NCBI GenBank assembly: GCA_905221605.1
Contig: CAJNDS010002392.1
Coordinates: 147,501-211,500 of the forward strand
DNA length: 64,000 bases
Origin: Symbiodinium natans
Taxonomy: Eukaryota; Sar; Dinophyceae; Suessiales; Symbiodiniaceae
Direction: 5' to 3'
Positions 24,801 through 36,800 of the stretch are shown piece by piece. Both the position numbers and the translations under genes were made by a program. The notes under the pieces were generated by a model that worked only from the letters and a program-made list of their open reading frames with translations, searched no databases and was not told the DNA's origin. The number at the start of each line of letters is the position of its first letter. Position 1 is the first letter of the stretch.

Positions 24801-27800
24801 TTTAGGGTTTAGGGTTTAGGGTTTAGGGTTTAGGGTTTAGGGTTTAGGGTTTAGGGCTACATACGATGTACTCCGAAGTCTACACCTGAAAGGCCCTAGC
24901 GTCAAACCCCAGTTGCAACCTAAGCCCTGAGCTGACAACTACACCCAAAACCCTAGACGTCTCGAACCCCATCATGACACCCCCTAAACCCTAAACCCTA
25001 AACCCTAAACCCTAAACCCTAAACCCTAAACCCTAAACCCTAAACCCTAAACCCTAAACCCCCTCAAGGTTGGCTTTGCAGCGTCTGCGCGAGGCATCCG
25101 AGGCCCCCCCTGCGCGTTTGCTTCGGGTTTAGGGTAGAGTTTAGGGTTTAGGGTTTAGGGTTTAGGGTTTAGGGTTTAGGGTTTAGGGTTTAGGGTTTAG
25201 GGTTTAGGGTTTAGGGTTTAGGGTTTAGGGTTTAGGGTTTAGGGTTTAGGGTGTAGCATTGAGCGCAGACATGCCCACCCGAAGGCTCGAGCCAGCCTAA
25301 ACAAAGCCAAAGCCATTCCAACTTCGCATGTCGAAACCTTTTTTAGGGGCATTCGAGCCACTTGGACGCTTGAAACGCCGGGAACAGTTGGGACCTGTGG
25401 GTCACATAGACCACTTGGAACATTCGGCACGTATTTGGCGCAGAACTGCTTTTGGGGTGAGGGGTGTGCGGGTTTAGGGTTTAGGACCGAGGGGGGTTTA
25501 GGGTTTAGGGTTTATAGGGTTTAGGGTTTAGGGTTTAGGGTTTAGGGTTTCGGGTTTACTGGGTTGGCTTGGGGCGGGTCGGGGAGGTCGAGTGTCTGCC
25601 GCTCAACCTGAAACCTCAACCGCGCGCCCCTACAAGTGTGGTTCGGCCTCTGGTGAAGCCGAAAGCCTAGTATAGGGGTTTAGGGTTTAGGGTTTAGGGG
25701 TTTAGGGTTTAGGGTTTAGGGTTTAGGGTTCCGTATGGTCCCCTTAGAAGTGGACTATAAGTGACCCCCAAAACCCTATTCTAATTATTCAGGCCCCTTG
25801 ATTACAGCCTAAGCAAGTGAACCCTAAACCGTAAACCCTAAACCCTAAACCCTAAACCAGCCCCCGAACCCCATCGACTCGCAACCCTCAAGCCAAAACC
25901 CCAAGCTGGGTGATCGGGGGCCTCGGCTCAAGGTAAAGTGTCAAGTGCTCTTAAAGGAACCCTGATTTTGTTCTACTCAAAAGCCAAACCCTAACCGAGT
26001 CAAACCCTAGGTAAAAGTAAAAAACCAGCCTAAACTCGCTGACAGAGGTTTAACCCCCTAAACCCAAAACCCTAGACCCTAAACCCTAAACCCCCTTACA
26101 CACCTTGGACTTGGAGCCTTGAAAAGGGCAGGCCCAGTTGTAAAATCTGCAGGATTTAGGGTTTAGGGTAAGAGGGTTTATGTTAGCCACCTAAGCCCTA
26201 AACTCTGAACCGTCAGAATCATGCTAACCATATAAGCCCAAAACCCTAGAATCATAACATAGTCATCTAGGCCCTCAACCTTTTAACCCTAAACCCAGCA
26301 CATGTCTGGTGCGCAGGTCGCGAAGGTGGAGCTTTCCAGCAAGGCGCTGTCAGAGAACGGTCTATCTAGATCGAACGCAAGAATCGAACACACTAGTCGG
26401 GCTCAAGGCTTTGGGTGGAAGGGTTTTTCTAAAAGGCGCCGTAAAGAATCCAAGGCCTGGAACCCTAAGCCCTAAACCCTTAAGGTAGAGTCTAAGGTTT
26501 GCAGGGTAAGCCCTCCCCGAAAGGTTCCGCGTTGTAACAAATCTACGGGTCTTCATGGGCCCTAAACCCTGAACCCTGAACCCTGAACCCTAAACCCTTA
26601 CAGCTGTTGTATGTGGCCTGTCTCGCGTTGTGAGGGAACATGTACTCGGGTGAATTTTGAACGGGTGTGGTGTGGCAAGGTTGTTCAACCTGTTCCCCAT
26701 ACAGCCCTTCAGCTCCCTTACACACCCATAGAAGCCCCCAATGATTTCGCAAGCAGGACCTTTAGCCTCCGCCGTGGCCTCTGAAGCCCTTTTAAGGTTT
26801 CTAGAGGACTCGGTGAACATGTGTTTCTTATTTGGTTTAGGCTTTAGGGTTCAGGGCTCAGGACCCTGCGATGAAGGGCTAAAATCTGCTAAAGTGTAGG
26901 GTCTGGGGGATGGATCAAAAGTTATACGGGGCGTTCAAGGCTGAGGGTCGTAGGTTTCTTACAAAGGGCTGCGACAAAGTGGATGAGAGCCTCTTATACG
27001 CTAGCCCCAAAATCCCTGAAGCCTGAACTCTAAACACGAAACCCGAAACCCTAAACCCTACAACCCGACTTGTCGTCTCCTGTGCTCGAAGCAACACGCC
27101 AAAGCCCTAAATCTCGGCCCCTAGACTCCACGACCTGCTAAGACTGGGCCATTGTTGAAAAAGAGCGTTTAGGGTTTTGGGTTTAAGGGTTTAGGGTTTA
27201 GGGTTTTGGGTTTTGGGTTTTGGGTTTTGGGTTTAAGGGTTTCTTACATTTTGTATGAACAAGTAAGCCCAAGAAGGAAGAACGAAGAACATGTTTACTC
27301 ACATCCCGAGAATGCCCCTAAACCCTAAACCCTAATCCCCTTAATCCTAAAACCCTAAACCTCAAACCTTAAGCCCTAAACCCTAACACCCAAACACTAA
27401 AACCCTAAACCCTAACACCCTAACCCTCTAAAACCCGAACCCCTAAGTCCGAAAACCCTAAACCCTAAACCCTAAACCCTAAACCCTAAACCCTAAACCC
27501 TAAACCCTAAACCCTAAACCCTAAACCCTAAACCCTAAACCCCCAACAATGGCACGGAAGAATGGGCGGCAGGTTCAGACCGACGTCAACCTCCCCTTCA
27601 TCACTGCGGACCAGAGTGCCCTGGCCCTGTGAACTTTATAAAAGGGTTTAGGGTTTAGGGTTTCTAGACCCTTTGATCCCTAGAAACCCTATAAACCGTT
27701 GAATCACAAAAAAGGGCTGTAAACCCTGTATTCCTTCTAAGCCCTCTAAACCCCTGCCAAGACCTAGACGCAGTCAGGGCCGGGGTTAGGGTTCAGGTTT

Positions 27801-30800
27801 CAGGGTTTAGGGTTCAGGGTCCAGAGTTTAGGGTTAGGTTTAGGTCTCAGGGTAGTTGCCAGGGCCCTCAATTGTATACCACAAGCCGAAGGGCCCATGA
27901 TTCCTTCATAAAGGGTCATATGAAGGGACCATGGAACTGTTCTTTCTGATCTGGGTTCCCTAACCCTAAACCCTAAACCTTGAACCCTATACCCCAAAAA
28001 CCTTAAAAGGGTTTAGGGTTTAGGGTTTAGGGTTTAGGGTTTAGGGTTTAGGGTTTAGGGTTTAGGGTTTAGGGTTTAGGGCCACATCAGGGGGGCCTCG
28101 CCTCTCAAACCACCTCAGTTTAGGTTTTAGGGTTTGGGGTTGAGGTTTGGGGTTGAGGGTTGAGGGTTAGGAGTTTTGGTGTTTTGGCTTTTGGGCTTGG
28201 GATTTTCGCGGTTTAGGGTTCAACGGTTTAGCGCCATGGTGGGTTGGGGGCAGGTTCGATAGCCCTAGTGCCACAGCGAGCCATCATTGCCAAAGCCACC
28301 ACCACAAGTTGCTTGAAGTGAAGTGAATCTATGTGAGGCATGAACTAAAGCTGAACCCATCAATCCCCTACCCGCAGGGTCATGCGGCATGCGCCCTTGT
28401 ACGGTAATAGGGAACCCGTGCATTTAGCTAGCCACGAAGCTTGCGTCAACCTCTAAACTCCAAAATCGCAAGCCTGAACCCTAAGCCTCAAACCGGAAAC
28501 ACTAAACCCCAAAGCCCAATCTCCTAGGGATAAGAACAGATTTAGGGTTGATATGTAGGGTGGAGGGTTTAGGCTTTGGGGACAAAACTTACGGGGGTGC
28601 AAGCTTATTTTTTCAGGGAATCTTGCTGTTTGGGGGGGGTCTATAAGTGGCTCCCCTATTTTCGGAAACCTCCATTTGGCTGGTTAGGGTTTAGGGTTTA
28701 GGGTTTAAGGTTTAGGGTCTGGCCCTGCATCCCTCAACGAAAAAGGAATTCCTTAAGTCAGATGTGAACTCCCTCCAAATGGAGGCGCATTCCCTAGTTA
28801 GGCGACCTTAACCCATAAACCCTGAACCCTAAACCCTAAGTCCTAAACCCTAAACCCTAAACCCTAAACCCTAAACCCTAAACCCTAAACCCTAAACCCC
28901 AATCATCGGGGATGTTGCTATTCGTTGCTGGAGTCCCTTGGTCCCAGGCGGTCCCAAGCACATGAACATCCAGATGACGCGATCGCGCCCGGGCCAACAC
29001 CTCGAGGGTTTAGGGTTTAGGGCTTGGGGTTTAGGGTTTAGGGTTTAGGGCTTGGGGTTTAGGGTTTAGGGTGTAGGGTTTGGGCTTTAGGGCTTGGGGT
29101 TTAGGGCTTACGGTTTGGGTTAAGGGCTTGGGGTTCAGGGTTGTTTGGGATTAAGGGTTTGGGGTTTGGGGGTTCAGGAACTGCAAGGGTACGTACTCCA
29201 TGTAAGAGGACCCCCACATCTTAGGAAGCCTTGCCTTAGGGTTTCGGGTTTAGGGTTCAGCAGCTCCGGGTCGAGCAATCTCTAGTAGAGCCGCTGTTTG
29301 GGCTCTCGAAAAAACCCACCCACCCAGAGAATCCCAAAACATTAAGAAATAACAAGTTTACATTTTTCATCAGCAAGCTCTGTCCTCCAACCCTTAGCCA
29401 CGAAGAAAATGACCCTTAGCCACGAAGGAAATGACCCTTAGCCACGAAGGAAATGACCCTTAGCCACGAAGAAATGACCCTTAGCCACGAAGAAATGACC
29501 CTTAGCCACGAAGAAATACCCTTAGCCACGAAGAAATGGCCCTTAGCCACGAAGAAATGACCCTTAGCCACGAAGAAATGACCCTTAGCCACGAAGAAAT
29601 GACCCTTAGCCACGAAGAAATGACCCTTAGCCACGAAGGAAATGACCCTTAGCCACGAAGAAATGACCCTTAGCCACGAAGAAATGGCCCTTAGCACCCA
29701 GGAAATGGCCCTTAGCGACCAAGAAATGGCCCTTAGCGACGAAGAAATGGCCCTTAGCGAAGAAATGACCCTTAGCCATGAAGGTGCATAGGGTTTAAAT
29801 ATAAATTTAAATATATATATATATATATGTGATAGAGAGGTTTAGGGTTTAGGGTTTAGGGTTTAGGGTTTAGGGTTTAGGGTTTAGGGTTTAGGGTTTA
29901 GGGTTTAGGGTTTAGGGTTTAGGGTTTAGGGTTTAGGGTTTAGGGTTTAGGGTTTAGGGCGGATTGCGGCGCCCATTTATGACAATGAAGTCCCGTTGTA
30001 GTTTTAACATAATTATGATGGGGCTTGGGATCTGTTGTAAGCCCTCATTGAGCAGAAAAGGGGTTTGGGGCGTAGGCGGTCAGGGCTTCTGAACCCTGAA
30101 CCCTAAACCCTAAACCCCTTAACACCTTAAACCCTCAACCCCCCAAGCCCTGAAAACTAAACCCTAAACCCCCGAAACCCTGAACCCTAAACGCCTTAAA
30201 CCCAAAACCCCCCGAAACCCTGAACCCTAAACCTTAAACCTCCGCAACCCTAATCCCCAAAGCCACCCCCTCCTCGTCTCAACGAAGCCCTAAACCCTGA
30301 TTCCTAAACCATGAACCCTAAACCCTAAACCCTAAACCCTAAACCCTAAACCCTAAACACCCTAAGCCGCCTAAGGGACCCCAAAACCCTCCCCTCCTCT
30401 CAAGGAAGCTGGAGCAGATCGTCGACTCTTTCCTTCAGCGCACCCGGGCCCCTTGCTTGGCCTGCAACAAGGCCCGGCAGCAGTTTGGGTGGGTTTAGGG
30501 TTTAGGGTTTAGGGATTGGGGTTTAGGGTTTAGGGTTTAGGGTTTTGGGTTCAGGGTTCAGGGTTTAGGGTTTAGGGTTTAGGGTTTCGGGTAGTAACTA
30601 GTCCAGGCTTGGAGATTGTAGGATTTATCGGGTTGCAGTTGTTGATTAGCGTTTTGTGTGTGTGTGTGTGTGTGTGATTGATTGCGTATTTGTTTTCGTT
30701 GTTTGTTTTGGTGATGTTGTGCTTAGGGCTTAGGGGTTTAGAGTGTCTGGCGGTTGAAGTTTCGGGGGGGAGGGTGGGGCGAAGGCTGTTGAAGAACTCT

Positions 30801-33800
30801 GTGCAGCATACCATGGGTATCTACACTTGGTATATACTAGGATGTTCCAGGTTCGGTCGATTAGTTTATTTCATGAATGGTAAAAAAGGGTTACGGGTTG
30901 TAAGGTTTGCAATGTTAAATGTCCTAGGCTTAAGCCCCGAATCCGCCGTTAGCCCTAAACCCTAAACCCTGAACATAAACCCGAAACCCTAAATCCTAAA
31001 CAGAGTTAGAAGTAGTGGGGTTTTGGGTTGGGGCTTTGGGGACTTTGGCTTACGAGGCTTTCGGTTTTTTTTTCAGATTGAGCATTCAAAGGGCTTAGAG
31101 CTTTAAAGGGGTTAGGGTTTGGGATTTAGGGTTTAGGGTACGTTCGCTTAGTCTAGGGCAAAGTTTCGGGCTTCGGCAGTTTAAGTCGTTTGTAGCACTA
31201 CGAAAACACGCGGCTTTACCCTGTTCTGAAGATCCATTAACGAATTTCCGTGGGTGGTGGTTTGTTTAGGGTTTAGGGTTTCGGGTTTAGGGTTAGGGTT
31301 TAGGGCTTGAAGGTCTGCGTTTCCACGGCGTCCTCGCTCCAGGCGAAAGCGTTGTAGAATCAGGATCGGGAGTGTTTACTACGCGTCATTCGTTCATTGC
31401 CATGCTGGTCGACGACGCCGCAGTCCTCGCAGGCCTCGACAAACGGAGATGTGGTCACCGTGAAAAGGCACAGATACGTAAGCTACACGTTTTCTCTCGT
31501 TATTCACCCGAAGATGATGTTTGTCAAGCTAACTTGTTAACGCCTGAAGAGGATCGTAGTTAGTCGGCATATTTGAGAGGGCCAACCATGGCCAGAGTTT
31601 TCTAGGGTTTCGCAGGTACTTAGAAATTATAGGGCTTAGGGCTTAGGGTTTCCACGTTCCCAAAGAAAAGCGTGATGCCGCTGAATCACACCGTGCCTCG
31701 CCCTGCGGGAGTGGCTTCCGCCAGAAACTCTGTGGTTCTTTGCTGTATCCCTAGATCCTTCGTCCCTAAGCTTTAAACCCCAAACCCCAAACCCCAAACC
31801 CTAAACCCTAAACCCTAAACCCTAAACCCTAAACCCTAAACCCTATTTGGAACTCATGGTTGTCTTAGGTGGCTTTGGTTTTTGCAAGGTGCCAAAGTGC
31901 CGCCAAGCAAGCCCCAAACCCGACTCCTTGATGTGGGCTTCGGGGTGTGCTGCATCCTAAGCACTGGGCTCTAAGTACATTATTTGAACTCATCCGGGTT
32001 GCATTGAGTGGAACCCTAAGCCCTAAACTCTAAACCCGAAATTTCAATCCCCAAACCCTAAACCCCTAAACCCTAAACCCTAAACCCCTAAACCCCTAAA
32101 CCCTTATATGTTTTCAACCTTGTGCCCCCTAATCTGCAGAGGATGCCGGCGTGGATCCCAAGGATATCACTGAGGCGGGCATGAGGCCTCAGGCTTTTTA
32201 GGCCTTTAGGCCTTTAGGCCTTTAGGCTTTTAGGTTTTTGGGGTTTTAGGGTTTTAGGGTTTTGGGGTTTTAGGGTTTTAGGCTTTTAGGGTTTTAGGGT
32301 TTTAGTTTTTTAGGGTTTTAGGGTTTTAGGCTTTTAGGCTTTTAGGCTTTTAGGCTTTTGGGCATTTAGGCTTTTGGGCTTTGGGCTTTAGGTTTTAGGG
32401 TTTTGGGCTTAGGGGCCTTTTAGGGTGTAGGGTTATAGGGTTTAGGGTTTTTGGGTTGCGGGCTTTTGGGTTACACGTTTTGTGGTCCAGGGTTGTAGGG
32501 TGTAGGGTTAAAGGGTCAAGTTTATATGACGTTCAGGGCTCTCGTGTCGAGCGTGCAGCTGTGGGATTTTGGTGCTTCGGGGCTTCGCGTGGGGTGTAAC
32601 GCGAAAATCCCCCCTCAACACAAGCCTACTCGTACTACGGGCGTTTCCTTTTTCTTGGTGGGGGGGGGGTCCATGACAATTCTGCTCTAGTATGTTGGAG
32701 TGTGTTAGCGTTACCCAGCGACCCCCTCTTTTAGCGACGACCCCATTGGCGCGTGAGGCTTCGGGGGAGTGGCTGGTTTGCTCTCACTTCTCCTTTTCCG
32801 GACTTCTGATCTGTTAAAGTACTATTGTTCCTTTCTAAAGGAACCGAAAAGGGTACCCGGGTACCCCAAATTTGCCAGCCCCTCTGTTTTAGTACAGTTC
32901 TGAAAGCGCTTGGGGTTTATAGAGTTGACCGGGCGCCCCCTAAGCCTTAAACCCAAAAATCCCGACATAAACCCTAAACCCCAAAGCCCAAACCCTAAAC
33001 CCTAAACCCTAAACCCTAAACCCTAAACCCTAAGTGGGCAGGTGCTTCTCGTCGGTGGCATGACGCGCATGCCCAAGGCCGGCCCACTGCAGGCTTGAGT
33101 GTTCCAAATTTAGGGTTCAGGGTTTTTTTAGGGTTTAGGATTTTTAGGGTTTAGGGTTTCGGGTTTAGGGTTTCGGGTTTAGGGTTTAGGGTTTAGGGTT
33201 TAGGGCTTAGGGTTTAGGGTTTAGGGTTTGGGGCGCAGTTGCCTGGCCCCTTTCCATATGGCCCCTTACCTTCTTTAAGGGGTTCTGAAGCACGGGCCCT
33301 TGGGTGTTTTAAGGTGTATAGGGTGTATATATGGGTTCCCCAATTAAGGGCCCATTGTCACCGACCGTGTAGCTACCCTAAACCAATAGCCCCAAACCCA
33401 CAAAAACTCGAAACTCAAACGCTCAGCTATCCAAAAGAACTCAGCCCTGCGACCACCCGAAACCCGGCATCCCGAACTTGAGTTTCCTAAGCTCTCCAAG
33501 TTTCGAAGCTTCCGGCCTAAACCCTAGACCCTTTACCCCCCCCCCCCCCCCAAATGGCCCCACCCAAGCTCGCGATGAGTTGATGCTGGTCATCGGACGG
33601 GTGTCCTAAACCCATTTTGCCTCAAGTTTGCTCAAGCATCCCCTCTCCCAAGCATCCTACGCCGCCATGCTTCCCGCGGAGTTGCACGGAGCTGCACCTC
33701 GGTACAAGCTGCCACGACGATCCAGGCGCTGTACCGCGGACGCAGGCTTCGAAAGCATCTACTCCTGGAGCGCCGGTGGCAGGCGCAGCTGGGTACAAGA

Positions 33801-36800
33801 CTTCGGATGACACAGCCGTCTGGAACCGGAGGAGAAGCGTGCAATCCCTAAACCCTGAATTCTAAACGGTAAGTCCGAAAACCTAAGCCCGAAACCTAAA
33901 AGCCCTCTTGGGTTTGCTGGGTTTAGAATTTAGGGTTTAGGGTGTAGGGTTCAAGACATTGTTTGAGCGTTTTAGGTTTTTAGTGCTTTTGGGTTTGCAT
34001 GGTTTTTAGGGTCGTTAGTATGAACCATAAACCCTGTGAGCCCTAAACCCTTGTCCCTACCCCTACACCCTAAACCCTATAAGACCAAAGCCCTATAAGC
34101 CCTACCCTAAACTCTATAAACTTCTAAACCCTAGACCCTATAAACCCTATAAACCCAATAAACCCCATAAACCCTATGAACCCTATAAACCCTACAAACC
34201 CTATAAACCCTATACACCCTGTAAACCCTACAAACGCTATAAACCCTATAAACCCTGTGAACCCTATAAACCCTATAAACCCTATACACACTAGAAACCC
34301 TATAACCCTATAAACCCTATAACCCTAAACCCTATAAACCCAATACTCCCTATAAGTCCTATAAACCCGACAAACCATATAAAACCTGTAAACCCTATGA
34401 ACCTATAAACCCTGTGAACCCAAACCCTTAAACAGGTGACGGAGATTGTGCAGGAGGTCTATCAGAACCCTAGAAACCTGAAAAACCCCCTAAAAACCCT
34501 AAAAGACCCCATAAACCCTTAAACAGGTGACGGAGATTGTGCAGGAGGTCTATCAGAACCCTAGAAACCTGAAAAAACCTCTAAAAACCCTAAAAGACCC
34601 TATAAACCCTTAAACAGGTGACGGAGATTGTGCAGGAGGTCTATCAGAACCCCAGAAACCTGAAAAAAACCCTAAAAACCCTAAAAGAGCCTATAAACCC
34701 TCAAACAGGTGACGGAGATTGTGCACGAGGTCTATCAGAACCCTAGAAACCTGAAAAACCCTCTAAAAACCCTAAAAGACCCTATAAACCCTCAAACAGG
34801 TGACGGAGATTGTGCAGGAGGTCTATCAGAACCCTAGAACCTGAAAAACCCCCTAAAAACCCTAAAAGACCCTATAAACCCTCAAACAGGTGACGGAGAT
34901 TGTGCAGGAGGTCTATCAGAACCCTAGAAATCTTGAAAAACTCCTAAAAACCCTTAAAGACCCTCTAAACCCTTAAACAGGTGACGGAGATTGTGCAGGA
35001 GGTCTATCAGAACCCTAGAAACCTTGAAAAACTCCTAAAAACCCTTAAAGACTCTATAAACCCTTAAACAGGTGACGGAGATTGTGCAGGAGGTCTATCA
35101 GAAGGAGCCCTCCAAGTCAGTGAACCCCGACGAGGCCGGAGTTCTTTAGATGGGCTCCAAAGGCGTTTAGGGTTTTGGGTTTTGGGTTTTGGTGTTTTGG
35201 GTTCAGGGCTTAGGGTTTAGGGTTTGGGGTTTAGGGTTTTGGGTTTTGGGTTTTGGGGTTTCAAGCCGGGTCCCTGCCACAGTTTTGCATGCGGTTTTGT
35301 GGGGGGGGGGGGGGGGGCTGGGCGTTAGGGTTGGAGGGTTTTAGGGCTTTAGGGCTTTAGGGTTTAGGCTGTTAGGGTTCAGGGTTTTCAGCTTTCTGGG
35401 TGTTAGAGTTTTGGGGTTTTGGGGCTTAGGTTTTTTGGGGTAATAGGCGCTTTAGGATGTAGAGCTTTTTAGGCTTTTGGTGTCTAGGTTGTTAGAATTG
35501 GGGCCATAGGGCTTCTCGCGTGAGGATTCGGGGTTTATAGGGCTTCGAGTTGTTTCAGGCTTGTTGGGCTTCAGTTTTGGCTCTCGATCCACGTAAACCT
35601 ACCCAACTTCAGTGTGTGTGTGTGTGTGTGTGCGCTTTATCCCCCAAAGGCATAGGCTTCAGTCAAGGATACTATTGCAGACATAGTACTCTTTCCTACT
35701 CTCTTCACTTAACCTGGAGATACTACTGTACCCTAAACCCTAAACCTTAAATCTGAAACTTTCAGCCTGGAGCAAAGAACCCTAAACCCTGAACCCTGAA
35801 CCCTGAACCCTGAACCCTGAACCCTAAACCCTAAACCCTAAACCCTTAACCCTTAACCCTTAACCCTAAACCCTTAACCCTAAACCCTAAACCCAAACCC
35901 TAAACCCTCAACCCTAAACCCTAAACCCTAACCCTAAACCCTAAACCCTAAACCCTAAACCCTAAACCCTAAACCCTAAACCCTAAACCCTAAACCCTGC
36001 ACTCATTTTTCAGAGGCTGTGGCCATGGGGGCTGCGATCCAGGCGGGCGTGCTGAAGGGCGATGTCAAGGCGGGCGAAGCACCCCACACCCCAAGGGCTT
36101 AGGGTTTAGGGCTTAGGGCTTAGGGCTTAGGGCGTAGGGTTTAGGGTTTAGGGTTTAGGGTTTAGGAAGAGTTCTGGGCTTCGGGATAAGGGGTTGGTGT
36201 ATAGGCTTTAGGGCTTACAGGCCGCAGTTTGGGGTTTGGAGCTTTTGGGTTCGGGAAAAGGTCCTGCCAAAAGCTTCTGGCGACGCGGCAAATCCTAAGC
36301 TAAGCGGGTTTTTTTCTGGGCACACGGTAAGCTGTTCGAGGGACTGGGATCACTTTTCTGGCTGAAGAAAACCACATAACGTCTCAAAGTCAACCTGTAA
36401 ACACACAGACCCTTACTTGCCCCGAATCCCTAAAGGCCCCATTCATGGACCTATGCAACGAAAGGACATCCTCCTGCTGGATGTGACGCCCCTCTCCCTG
36501 GGCATTGAGACCCTTGGAGGCCAGCTGACAAGATGTGTTGAGGGGCCGCGTATCTACTGTAGAACGGCTGCAATTGAACACCCTAAACCCCTAAACCCCT
36601 AAACCCGCTAAACCCTAAACCCTAAACCCCTAAATTATGACCCTAAACCCTAAACCCTAAACCCTAAACCCTAAACCCTAAATAATTACCCTAAACCCTG
36701 AACCCTAAACCAAAGGGTCTGAACTCTACGTAAGCAGCCGAGGCAGCATCCCGGGAGTTGACGAGTTTTCATGCACCAATGGTTGGATGTCGCTTTCGTG

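Noticed and set aside
29416-29697. Minus-strand frame of repeated FVAKGHF units, like a repeat protein.
   Set aside because: It is the translation of the 21-bp minisatellite; it stops at the array ends and lies inside an HSP70 intron.
34436-35103. CRISPR-like array or tandem gene duplication.
   Set aside because: The units are contiguous without unique spacers, and each carries a splice acceptor plus the head of HSP70 exon 27, so it is a partial exon duplication.
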